A stretch of 64,000 bases of DNA from Ampelocalamus luodianensis. Its lineage: Eukaryota > Streptophyta > Magnoliopsida > Poales > Poaceae. Below the pieces are notes generated by a model. That model saw nothing but the letters and a program-made list of their open reading frames with translations. It made no database searches and had not been told where the DNA came from. Below are positions 32,454-42,852 of the stretch, one piece after another. The position numbers and the translations under genes are program-made. The stretch is taken from contig CM070628.1 of NCBI GenBank assembly GCA_036346255.1, forward strand, positions 12,911,840-12,975,839, read 5' to 3'. The first letter of the stretch is position 1. The number at the start of each line of letters is the position of its first letter.

Positions 32454-34133
32454 CATCTGAAGACATAATGGAACAGCAACCCCAACAAGAACAAGATTGC
32501 CAGAAGATTGAACATGATGATTATCAGCACGTTGAGTGAGATTATTACCAGGATATCGAGAAGGGCGAATATCAGGATATAGAGCTTTATCAGAACATTG
32601 AGCAAGGTGAGTCAACACTTTGATCATATTGCACCTACACTTTGTAAATTATGTTGCTTTAAATTATAAAATTGCATTGCTATGATTTATGCAATTATAT
32701 TTGGTCTAGTTGTAGCTAATGCCTTAACCATAATTGTGCATAAACTTTCAACCCTTGAACTTGGATACTATCCTTTGTCACCCTAGGCTTAATGGATTAC
32801 ATACTAGTTAGTAAGTGTGTATCTAAGTGTTATGCTTAACCTTGCTTAGATACATTGTCATTCGGGCATTAAATTGCCCGACAACACTACATGAAAATTG
32901 GATTTAGGCAGTCGAGGCTCGGAGTCTAGCTGGTATGTTGGACTAAAGGTTATTTTCAAAACAAACGAAAACCTAAAAAACAGATTTCGACTTGGGCGGA
33001 TGGAAAGAGTGACTGGTGCCAGAGGCACGAGATGGTGTTGGTATGTGGATGTACCTCCCGAGTAAATTAAGGACCGAATATTGTGATGACCTCTCATATA
33101 AAAACAATGCGACCACAAGTCTATAATGGGTACGACTTGGCTAACTAATTTTCTCGTCTCGGTGTGGCTTCGCCATTGGGGGAATGTGGCGTGGGTAAAG
33201 GGGAAAGAAACCACTGAAAAACCACACGGCGCAAGAGGGGGCCTCTTGGAAGAGCATGGCTCCAGGCGGTGGAAACCTTAGCGGGTAGGATTGCGTTGAG
33301 GTTGAGCACTGTAAAGGTCTTGTGATAATCTCCCCTTGATTCATATGTCCAAGGAAACGTGTGTACATATCAAGACGATTATCTCTTGTGGGTAAAGCGT
33401 GCAAACTCTGGAGAGTAAGAAAACTATCTAGATAGCCGTGCTCACTGTCAAGAGCGGTGCTGAGAACTTGTTTGATATAGCTTTCCTTTTTTATAAAAAC
33501 CAATTTGTGGATGGAATGGAAAGATGGGGTGGGACCCCAGCGATTTGAAAAAATGCCTAGTCTGGGACCAATGGTAATTACGGGATAGCCTGAGCATTGA
33601 GTGGATGGAGCCACTCAATGGTATAGGAGGTTGGACCTCCACTAGCACCTTTCAACAATAACTCAGTTTATAAAACCTAAGTCTCAGGATGTTTACTACT
33701 TATCTAATTCAAACATAGCCTTGGGCAAATAAAAGAACTCTAATACTCCCTTGACTAGCCTTGCATCTATGATAAATGCATTGTGTGTTGGCTCGCGAGT
33801 ACGGTTGTGTATTCGTGCTCGCTATTTACATTCTTTTAGTCAGTAAGCACAAAAGAAGAGTACTTGGACGATTATGAGTATTGTTCACAACGAGTACTGT
33901 TCGCATTGAGGACTGTTCACCTCGAGGACTGTTCACCTCAAGAACTGTTCGCACCGAGGACTGTTCACCCCGAGGACTGTTCACACCGAGGGCTGTTCAC
34001 GCTTTGGGCTGCTTGGACCGCCCCCTTCAGCGCAACATGGAGGCATCTGGTCGTAAACATCGATCAGCATTCCCTGCTCTGCACGACTACAACCTCCGAC
34101 CAAGACCTGGTCGTAGGCCTGCCTTGGGGGTAA
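32454..34133 (+). CDS. LTR-internal spliced small ORF, copy in LTR7 (exons A and B)
   Basis: Exon A is 32454-32606 (153 nt) after GTAATTAG and ends AAG before GTGAGT, a consensus GT donor; the other copies have GC or a damaged site. It starts SEDIMEQQ, then gains repeated Y-Q-D/H-I/V-E units ending IEQ, and has one in-frame TGA about a third of the way through. Exon B begins about 33845, after TTTAGTCAG, reads EEYLDDYEYC and runs through a 16-bp repeat to a TAA at 34131-34133. The intron is about 1.2 kb. The lengthening of both exons by repeats is special to this copy. Confidence 0.38.
33898..34012 (+). repeat. 16-bp tandem repeat CGAGGACTGTTCACCT in LTR7 exon B
   Basis: Six to seven units of exactly 16 bp. 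Since 16 is not a multiple of three, the unit is read in all three frames in turn; two overlapping frames stay open across it. Confidence 0.85.
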
Positions 34134-34464
34134 TTACGGATGCTGATCAAGACTGAAAACCAAGAAAGCCAAGAACTAGGTCGCGAGCCCACAGTCGATT
34201 GCTGGTGGGCATATCGTGAGGGCTCCATGTGTTATGCCTTGAATCTCCTTCCGCTGTTGTTTTCAAAAAGTATTTGGCCTAACCAACAATTCTACAAGTC
34301 AAAAGCCGTAAAGTATATTTATGTTTTGTCTAGTATTATGCAATAGCTTGTATTTTCATGATATGTGTTTGAACTAATGATGTAACTGTGTGTGCTGTCT
34401 ACTAATGCAGGGAAAGGCACAAATATACACAGAGGATTCCAAGTTCCAAATTTGGGGTCCGACA

Positions 34465-35764
34465 TACTTGTATTTGGATTGTTAGAGAAATAACTATGCA
34501 AAGTTTGTTTGTCCATCTTTTATAAATCTACAGTAAATTGTATATAATCCATAAGTACTAGGTACATGTAACTAGACTAGACAAGTAGACAACATCACAT
34601 AATCACATGTTCACAACATCATCTCAACATTCCAGTATTTAAATTAGTGACTCACTGTCATAGTGTCACTGAGTATTGATCCAGTTCCTACTCAAGTTAA
34701 GGTTTGACCTTGAGTCCTTGACCACATATGCACGTGAAGTAAGCTAAACACACAACTACTAAACTACACAAGCTAGCTAGTAGCTAGTAATTAAATTTAC
34801 CTCAGCAACTCAATTGCTCAAGCCTCAAAGCTCCTCATGGCTCATAGCCTCCTCACACGAGACGCCACTTCCTCTTCCTGTCTTCCAGTCTTCCTCTGTT
34901 CCACACGTGCCTTCAGCCTTCTGCTCGCAACTTCCTTACTCGCTCAGTCACCTGCCAGTCGCGGCTCGCCCCCGGCCAGCGGTTGACCCTAAGCGGCCAA
35001 GCCCCCAAGGCCCCAACTGCCTAGGTGGCTAGGCGCGTCGGCGCTGAGGCTCGCCCCACACGCTCGCCCACGGTCGACTCCTGGTTGCCCCTGGCTGCGC
35101 TCGCCCCCAGCCGGCCCCCGCTCACTGCCTCGCCCTTACCGTCGCCATCGCCGTCGGTCGCGCCCGCGCGTGCCTAGCCGCCCTGGTGAGTTGTTGTGAG
35201 CCTCCGAATGGGGATAGAATTATGGATTTGGGGAGCGGGGATGGGGAATTCGGGAATGGGGATTTGGGGAGTGCGGAATTATGGATTTGGGGAGTGCGAA
35301 AATGGGCCCTATGTATTGGATTATGGAAAGAATATGACCCAAACAGCCCAAATAACCTTGGTTGAGTTGCTTCATGTCTTTGGTCTTCCTAAGTTCTTCT
35401 TCTTCGAAGCTTCGCTCTGCTCCTTTCCTTCATTTCCTGAGTTGCCAGCGGGTGCTTTGTCCATGGATGGGGACTCGACGGAGGAGATGGTAGCTGGGGG
35501 TTCCAGGGGTGCGGCAGCTAGAGCCGGTGCGCACGTCCCTACGCGCACCGGTGGTGCGTCCACCACTGACCCTCAAACTACCGGTTCCCTTTTCACCTAA
35601 ATTTCTATGCCCACCAATCAAACAAAAGAATTATTAATCTCCACCACCTAAATTTACATTCTCTCCCACCAATTCCCTCCAATCAAACAAGTTGTTCAAT
35701 CCCAGCGTGTTGTGTGTTGTTGCCCCTCTCTTCTTGAGATAGGGTTCCACAACTTTAGCAGTAG
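34465..35764. other. unassigned sequence between LTR7 and the MULE2 end
   Basis: No gene supported. It holds a CT/CCC-rich stretch (about 34830-35170) and a short tandem run of ATGGATTTGGGGAG-like units (about 35215-35310). A small plus-strand ORF (35196-35600) is low-complexity in part. The class is not recognised. Confidence 0.35.
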
Positions 35765-36030
35765 TAGGCCGCCAACACCATTGGTCGAGCCTATAAAATT
35801 TTGATTTTTTAATAATATTATTTTTATAAAAAAATACAAAATTAAATAGTTAATTTTTTTAAAATTAGGCCACCATCACCAGTTGGAATGATAAAATTTC
35901 TCTGTTGCCATTCCAATTAGCGACAGTAGCCCTGACAAGGCCCCCGTTGCCAATTGAACCGACGGGGCCATGTTGCCATTCTAATAAGCAACAGGGCTCT
36001 GTCACCATTCTAATTGGTGACAGTGTCCTG
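35765..36030. repeat. palindromic array downstream of MULE2
   Basis: Six imperfect palindromes of the TTGCCATTCTAATnAGCAACAG type, next to an AT-rich block with AATAATATTATT (35809-35833). The arrangement mirrors 13280-13585 downstream of MULE1, in inverted orientation as expected for a minus-strand copy. Confidence 0.55.
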
Positions 36031-36321
36031 TATTTTATTTATTTATGTGTATAAAATTTAGCCTAAAAATTTAGTACTGTTTTATTTAATTTTCTACTTT
36101 TTTGGACTGCTTATTTTCGACCATTCCACTCCAACGTCCGAATCGCCACGCAGCACCAACTAACTAAACAACCACCACCAACGACGCCGCTGGCGAAGAC
36201 AATGGTGGTGGTTTCAGAAATAAGATAAATTACACATTACAATTGGACACACGGTATAATAAGAAACAGAATCGAACAATACTAAGAAACAATATTAGCA
36301 CAAGATATTTTTAAGCAAAAC

Positions 36322-36490
36322 GTCATCATATAGTTTTTCGACAAATCACAATGATGTTACAAAATATTTCAGCACAACATCATCACATAGTTTTTTGACA
36401 AATCATAATGATGTTACAAAATATTCCAGCACAACGTCATCACATAGTTTGTCGACAAAACATAATGGCATTACAAAACACTCAGCACAA
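36322..36490. repeat. tandem repeat, about 57-bp unit, three copies
   Basis: Units contain ACAAATCATAATGATGTTAC, then AAATATT, then CAGCACAACGTCATCACATAG. They lie just past the end of the MULE2 coding region, probably in its 3' untranslated part. Confidence 0.8.
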
Positions 36491-36539
36491 ACATATTTCG
36501 ACAAGACAAGCCATTCCAGTTGCTACTACCTCAACGCCC

Positions 36540-38160
36540 GCCATGTCGACCTCCACGATACTCGCCTTGAGTGTGTCAGTCGGATGGGGTCCCCTCGGCG
36601 CCGTCCACACTACTGACCTCTCCTTCATCCCGTGCATTTCTCATAGGGCATTTCTTGAAGGTATGCCCAGACTCCCTACAAATTGAGCACTTCTTCGTAT
36701 AACACACCGCTTCTGCTTCGTCCATGTCATTCCTAGTATGTCGTACCTACCACCGGTCAACCTTTCCCTTCAACTTAGCAATGTTCGCGGCCCAAATCAG
36801 TTGCTCCCAGGTAGGATGGCCAGTGAAATGGCCAACCACGCTGTAACCATACAACTCTGCATTCCAGGTCTGCATCACCTCTTCCTTGCCAAAATATTCA
36901 GAAAGGTACTGACTGGAATGCTGCTCCACCGTCGAATATGCGGGCATGACATGTGAGCATGCCCTATGTAGAAGAAGATACTTGTTACAGGTGCATACGC
37001 AACTAGCGCGGTGTAGCGTGAACTCGTGGATGATCCTCTCGTGGTTCGTCCCGTGGCGTCCTTTCTCCCTGCACAGTATCTCGAAGCGAAGCTCCCTTGT
37101 GTCCATCTTGATTGCCCGGTGCATCTCACCCTTCTTGCTCTTCTCTTCCATATACTTGGTGATCATGGTGGAGTACAGTACTCTGTCATTTGACATGGAG
37201 AGTGATGCATTGTTGCTTCGATCAACAAAGTACTTTGTGGTATCGCGAAGAATTGCCTTCATAATAACAACCAAAGAGAGGCACCTAGCGCCGCGCGTGA
37301 CCCAATTGTACACCTCAGCTAGATTGGTTGTTATGATACCATATCGAGTACCATCTTTATCATGTAGCAATGACCACTTTCTCCTTAGGCTCGTGCTCAA
37401 TCCAGTCCGAGAAGCATTTCACCTGCACCCCCGTCTTTCTCCTCACACCAGGACTATCTGTGGGTAACTATGGCAATGCCTAGTGGTCCTGGTCAACGCT
37501 TGTAGCGCACTTTTTTGCTGCCTCCCTTCTGTGAGCCTCAGCCCGCTCATCCAGAATCTTTCAGAGTGTATCTAACTTTCTCTTTTGGTTCTAGTTGCAC
37601 AGCTACTTGAACAGGTTTATCAAGTCTTTGTTGTGGAACTACTTATAGAAGTTTGCACCCAAGTGCCTCATGCACCACTTGCTCTGCAGATCCACCCACG
37701 AAAGTGGCTCGTTCTCCCCTTGTTGTAGTTGAGTTAATGCACTCAACAGGCCCACACATCGATCATGTACGACACATACATTAGGACGGCCTTGTACAAC
37801 AGAAATCTTCACGTTCCTCAGAAATGAAAACCAAATGTTTGTGTTCTCGCTTTCAATGAATGCGAAGGCCACAGGAGAATCTGAGTGTTCCCGTCCGTCG
37901 CTATTGTAGTAAGTATCTGCCTTGCTAGTCAGAAATATGTTATCCACGCATAAGATTAGACGACAATGCTGGAATACATTGATGTATGGACCAAAGGCGA
38001 AGAATGCTCGCTTCAATACCCTCTTCTCTTCCAACCGCGGATGTGTGTCATCTTGAATGTCGACATGAGTGCAGGAATTTCTGTCTTATATGACTCGGAG
38101 TTGGCCAAGTAGGTTGTGGTAGGAGTCCTCGAACGTACCAAACCTCGATTCCAACACATT
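36540..38160 (-). pseudogene. MULE2: Mutator-like transposase, core and C-terminus
   Basis: DNA transposase related to MULE1. The catalytic region (37639-38034) has the LKRAFFAFGPYI lead, an HCRLILCVDN block with the first catalytic Asp, an IESENTNIWF block, a VVHDRCVGLL block with the second Asp, and MRHLGANFY. The C-terminal part (36747-37400) holds LAEVYNWV and a SWIM finger (CVCTC then CSH). A zinc knuckle of the same CSICRESGHTF type lies at about 36640-36705. In-frame TAG follows the catalytic part near 37645, and a frameshift lies between the two pieces. Its 5' end is cut at about 38162 by LTR8. Confidence 0.88.
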
Positions 38161-38162
38161 CT

Positions 38163-39345
38163 TGTGAGAACCCAAATATGCAAATTTGGACTCTCTGTGT
38201 ATAATGCACTATCCAGGATCACGCTAGTGTACACAGTGTCAACATAGATGAATATCATTTCACACGCACTGGAAGTCTTGTCTTAGTCAATTAAAGACTT
38301 AAATTTGTGCGCCATTGAACCGAGCCATTCGTACAACCACATGCCTGATGAGACGGGCCTAACTTAGTAAGTTATAGATTCTTGACATTAACTACTCAGG
38401 TAGTAGGTTAGGCTGTGTTGAAATGGGTGGAGATGTATACTACCAGGTAGTTGCATCGTGGGACGTTCGCCGCTTCCCTGTCCAACGGTGTGTGTCGTAC
38501 CAATCACTGTATATAGGTTGGTGTGGCGGTAAAGCACATCGGGAGTATCAATGTTTGAGATGAAGTTTCAGAAAAGTTTTATTATGATTAGTGCTGGCTA
38601 CACTGATCGTATCGTGTGGGTAAAGTGTACAACCTCTACAGAGTGTTAACCAATCTATTCGAATAGCCGCGTCAGCGGTCATGGACGTGCTCGGGGATTT
38701 CACACGAGCGGTAGATTTTCATAAAACCTTGGGAAGAGACAGCTGTGTGATATAAGTCATATGACTGTGTGAATTAAACTGATTTAGTTTTGTGTTCTTT
38801 GTGAAAACAAACTGTTAAATTATTATTGTCTATTTGTTTTAAGTTAATTTCAATTTATTACTTGTATTCAATTGCAAATCTTATATTTCTGCAAAAGAAC
38901 CATATAAGCCATTTCCTTTGGAATAAGCCTACATCTATAAATTGCATTCTGTGGTATGTCTTGCGAGTATGATTGGGTACTCATGCTTGCTGCAAACAAA
39001 TCTACAGAAGAGGAGGAGTCATCGCCTGTTTTCGAGGAGGAGTTCGTTGAAGGTCCTAATCATTAAGGTCGTTATCCCAGTCGGTTGCCTGTGGCGAATT
39101 GATGGGATTCGCTGGAGTTTATTTTGTTCCGCTACTGATTCTTTATTATTAGCCCTCTGTGGCTTAATAAATGTAAACCCGATCATAAGGTCAAAACTAT
39201 TATTTGTTATTCAAATTACTCTTTTATGCTAATTATCGTTTGTGTAGATCGATATTCATCTATGTTACCATTGTGTGCACTAGTATGATCCTGGACTAGT
39301 GCAAAATACACAGAGGGTCCAGAATTGCATTTTTGGGTCCTGACA
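38163..39345 (+). repeat. LTR8: truncated, partly inverted LTR of the LTR5 family
   Basis: Bases 38277-39345 match the inverse of LTR5 from about 50430 to 49345 and end GGGTCCTGACA. The first 110 bp (38163-38275) are the same terminus in the opposite direction, so the piece begins and ends with the same LTR end and folds back on itself. The U3 half and promoter are missing. Flanks ATTCT and TGCCT do not match, so this is a rearranged remnant. It keeps exon B (39008-39066) after a TCTACAG acceptor. Confidence 0.75.
39008..39066 (+). CDS. LTR-internal exon B, copy in LTR8
   Basis: After TCTACAG the frame EEEESSPVFEEEF is open to a TAA at 39064-39066. Its close relative in LTR5 has an in-frame TAG after ten codons. 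Exon A is missing because the LTR is truncated. Confidence 0.35.
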
Positions 39346-39476
39346 TGCCTAAGAGCCCCTACAGCTCATATTGCACACAAAAAAACGAAAGGCGAACCTA
39401 ATACACAATCTAACATCTAAAAGATAGCACTCCTAATCTTAAGCTGATGTGGCTCTCACATTGAGCCTCAACTAAC
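39346..39476 (-). other. remnant between LTR8 and LTR3, possibly MULE2 5' part
   Basis: 131 bp with no strong signal alone. After removing LTR3 it joins 47796-47941, where the minus strand shows an open, Pro/Val/Ser-rich frame (VVPTPEPSVPAVLIPSHED). That suggests a coding remnant split by LTR3 and LTR6; assignment to MULE2 is by position only. Confidence 0.3.
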
Positions 39477-39804
39477 TGTGAGGACCCGGGGTATTTAACT
39501 CGTAATACTTAACCTCCAAATGGTTCTAGTATTACCAATCAAATATCCTAAGCCTCGGTGGACATGTACTTCTCAGAAATGCAGTACACATACACCTTTA
39601 CAAAATCATGCATCATTTTCATACAAACTTACAGTACCAAGTCTAGCAAAAGACATACATCATATAGAGTTATTACACAAGGTCCGATCGGCCAAATAAC
39701 TCTAACAACAAGATGACAGTGAAAGCAAAAGTGCCATAAGATGGCGATAAAAAAAGCCAATCGGTTTGCCAACTTCCTACAAGGCAACCAACCGGGCCGC
39801 CAAG

Positions 39805-41213
39805 CTAGTCGTCCAGCGCGAAGTCTGTCTCACAAAAGCTAACCCCTTGGGGGTCAACTTTCTCTGCAATAATAAAGCACTACAACTGAGTACAAAAACG
39901 TACTCGCAAGACTTACGAGTAACAAGCCTATACATAGCTACATGCAAGCTGAAACAAAGGAGATGGTCATATGGTTCATTAGACGCATAAAGCAATTTTC
40001 ATTTGCAATAATGTAATATATTGAAGGCAATTTGTCAAATCTGTGAAATAACAGTGAGACAACAATAAGTAACAAGAAATAACAACCTAGAAGTGACTAA
40101 CACAATAGCCAGCACAACATAGCACAAATTCCCCATTCGTATCACCCAATTCAAGTTTTAGTGAAAAAGTTATAGTCTAATTCTTGCACGACCTTACCAA
40201 ACATGTCCATAACCTAGGACGAGGCTATTTGAATAGATTTAACCATGCAGGGGTATACCAATATACCCACATGTCAAACTGCCTTTTTGCCACAAGATTA
40301 AGCACACTACCAAAGGTATGCCGGCACGGCTAAGTCCTATGAGACAGTTCCAATCTTGTGTATTAACTACGAGTCGCCCGTATGGATAGACACTCATACG
40401 TTGCATCAGAGTCATTGTAAAGCCGGGAGTCAACTACCCATATAGAGTAAAGCAACCTGAACAACTACAATACCCCTCGGTGTGGAGAACCTAGAAAGGA
40501 TTCCACTCCCGTGCACCCAACACATAAACACCATCCTCATTTTACCACAACACAACACACACACACACCCATCCTCCTACGACTCGGAGCCAACACACGC
40601 CAAAGTACTAAGTCAAGAGAGGTCTCATATCCCTCTCATGTGGTTAGCACGCAAAAGTGCTTGGAGCAGTGACACAAGTAATTCGGTCCTTGATGACTCA
40701 GGCACCAACCATTCACACCTAAAAGCACACCATCTTACCATTGTCTCTAAGTCTAAAATATTTTATTTTTAATTTTTGTTTCTCAAAGTAATATAGCACA
40801 AGGTGCTGGACATAAATTCATAATAAGTTTTTGTGTGATCAAAGTTATCGACTAAGTCGATAACCGTCAAATTCTACCGTTTTAAGCATTTCTAAGCGAC
40901 AACAACTCGTAGACTACAAACTAAGTGATAAGGGCTCATCCAATGAACTCTAAATCACAGAGGACATAATCCTAGGCTTAGTAGTAGAGGATGAACATTT
41001 ATTGATAGATTATGCATCTAGAGGATCAACTAATCGAACAATAGTTTAACAACAAAATAGAGCATGCATACATAGACTTTGCAAACAAGATATTAGACTT
41101 TGAAAATAGTAGGAGCAACATGATCAAATAAAATTGGAACATCTTCTTGCCTTACTGGAGATAACAATCTTGCTGCAGAGGATCACTCTCGTACTCAACA
41201 AATTCTTCGGAGC
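39805..41213 (-). CDS. LTR-internal spliced small ORF, copy in LTR3 (exons A and B), degenerate
   Basis: Exon A 41151-41213 (63 nt, acceptor GCGATAG, GC donor) reads SEEFVEYESDPLQQ but ends in TAA one codon before the splice. Exon B 39805-39863 (59 nt) begins EKVDPQGVSFC and ends LDD before TAG. Lengths still respect the frame, so the stop looks like later decay. Confidence 0.4.
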
Positions 41214-42204
41214 CTATCGCAAGAATGAGAAAATCCAATAAAAACGATGAACACCGGAAATGCTCAAAATCCAAGGTCAACCAAAATCCATGAAATTTAC
41301 ACAGCAGGTAGAGCAAGATTTTAGATGAATTTAGCAACAAGAAACAATCAATTTGGATCAAGAATACAAAAGTTATAGCCTAAACAATTTCAATCGGCTG
41401 GAAAATCCAATTTAATAGCTTTCTGTTACTATTCATCGCACAAATTTCCAGAAGGTTTGTAAATATTAAAATTTTATGGTAGGCAGAGCATGACATTCTA
41501 AGAGCGACAAAATTTGGTTCACTTCATTTGGAGTTGAAATGAATTTCTTATGATTTTTCCAAGTAATCAAACTAGTGCATAACATTTTTCAGAGGCAAAG
41601 ACATATTTAAAACCTATTCCACACTAAAGCATATTAACAGAGGAATCTAGCACATTTTAGTTGACTAAATGTGGAGTTATAGAGAATTACTTATGCATTT
41701 TATAAGTTTAAAGGAATTTCTAGAGCAACAATTAATGCTAAACAAGATAATACAACCTACACAATTTCTCTGGTATCGAACAGGGTTCAACCACATTTTC
41801 AGATTAAATTTCAATTAAATAGGGATTTAAGAAAAATTGAACCATCTGAAAAGGAGTTAAAATGAAATACTTACACACTTTTGAAAATTAAAGCAATTTA
41901 CAATTCACAAATAAAAGACTGCTGGCTTTTCTTATTAACCAAAGACGTGGAAACACATGGGCCGTGGAGATTGAATCGGACGGCCCAAGCAACGAGGGCG
42001 AATAGCCACGCGAAGGGCTCAGAGATCCAGCCGTTAGATCTAAATCGGACGGCTCAAAAGAAAGGAGAGGTTCGGACAGTCCGAACGTTCCACGAGATCT
42101 GGAGCGTAGATCTAAAGATGGACGACCCACGATCACCTAAGTGCTATGCACGCACGCACAAGGGTTTAACTGCGCGGGCCCACATGACAGTGGTCGTAGC
42201 CCAG

Positions 42205-42370
42205 AGGGGGGTGGTCTTTGCAAAAAGGACCACGGGGTGGTCTTTGCAAAAAGGGTTACGAGAGGTCGTCTTTACAAAAATGACCACAGGGTGATATTTG
42301 CAAAAAGACATAGAGGGCGGTCTTTGGGGAGGTCTTAGGGGTGGTATTTTCAAAACTAAGGGGGGGGGTG
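42205..42370 (-). repeat. GGTCTTTGCAAAAAG array in LTR3
   Basis: About five units of roughly 30 bp (GGTCTTTGCAAAAAGG plus ACCACGGGGT and variants). They stand where LTR1 and LTR2 carry modules of the TTAATTACTAATCATT type, so the leader region of this LTR has been remodelled. Confidence 0.75.
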
Positions 42371-42852
42371 GTCCGCAAGAGGGGGAGGTCCTGAACGGTC
42401 AAGATCTACCCTGGGGAGGTCGTAGCTTACGACAACAGGATTTCAAGTACCACATGGTTTTGCTCGCTGGCTCGCCGCCGGCGACTCCGGTCACGGCGGC
42501 GCAAACCAAAGGTAGAAAAGGGTTCACAATAGCATTGCGCACACCCTGAGGGTACTTTCAACGTCTGAACCGGCCTAAAACGACGGCGAGCCGGAAAGTG
42601 GCGGTGGTGCTAAGCACGGCCAAAAGTGAAAAACGACAACGAGCTCCGCATCGTCTAAAGTAGCGAGTGCCCAAGCATCTAGGGACTACAAGGAAGCTAC
42701 CTGAGCATAGAGGAGGTTCAAAGGTGGTCGGGGAGCTCTGGCGACGACGACCGGCGCCGGCGCTGAGGAAGACAACGCGGAGAAAGTGGCCTGAGCAAAA
42801 CGAAGGTAAAAGAAAGGTAAGGACAACTCCAATAGGTCTCATAGATGGTCTA

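Larger units (their letters stand above)
24177..34464 (+). repeat. LTR7: long gypsy-type solo LTR, interrupted by LTR2
   Basis: It begins TGTAACAGGCC, as the other long LTRs begin TGTAACATCCC, and ends GGGGTCCGACA, matching the TGTCRGGACCC end of LTR5/LTR8 when inverted. Without LTR2 it is about 5.6 kb. A splice-donor-like CCAG/GTAAGG lies at 24866. A series of minisatellites fills the middle, and exons A and B of the LTR mini-gene lie at 32454-32606 and about 33845-34133. Flanks are ATATT and TACTT, which do not match, so the two ends may come from different insertions or a rearrangement. Confidence 0.65.

Noticed and set aside
35196..35600. 134-codon ORF as a host gene
   Set aside because: The first third is a short G-rich tandem repeat and the rest shows no domain or conserved context.
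42558..42842. A 90/91-nt exon-like block shared by LTR1 (near 4449-4539), LTR2 and LTR3 as a further coding exon
   Set aside because: The splice-like borders are conserved, but lengths are 91, 91 and 90 nt and the frame has stops in LTR1 and LTR2, so a coding role is not supported. It may be a non-coding leader exon.
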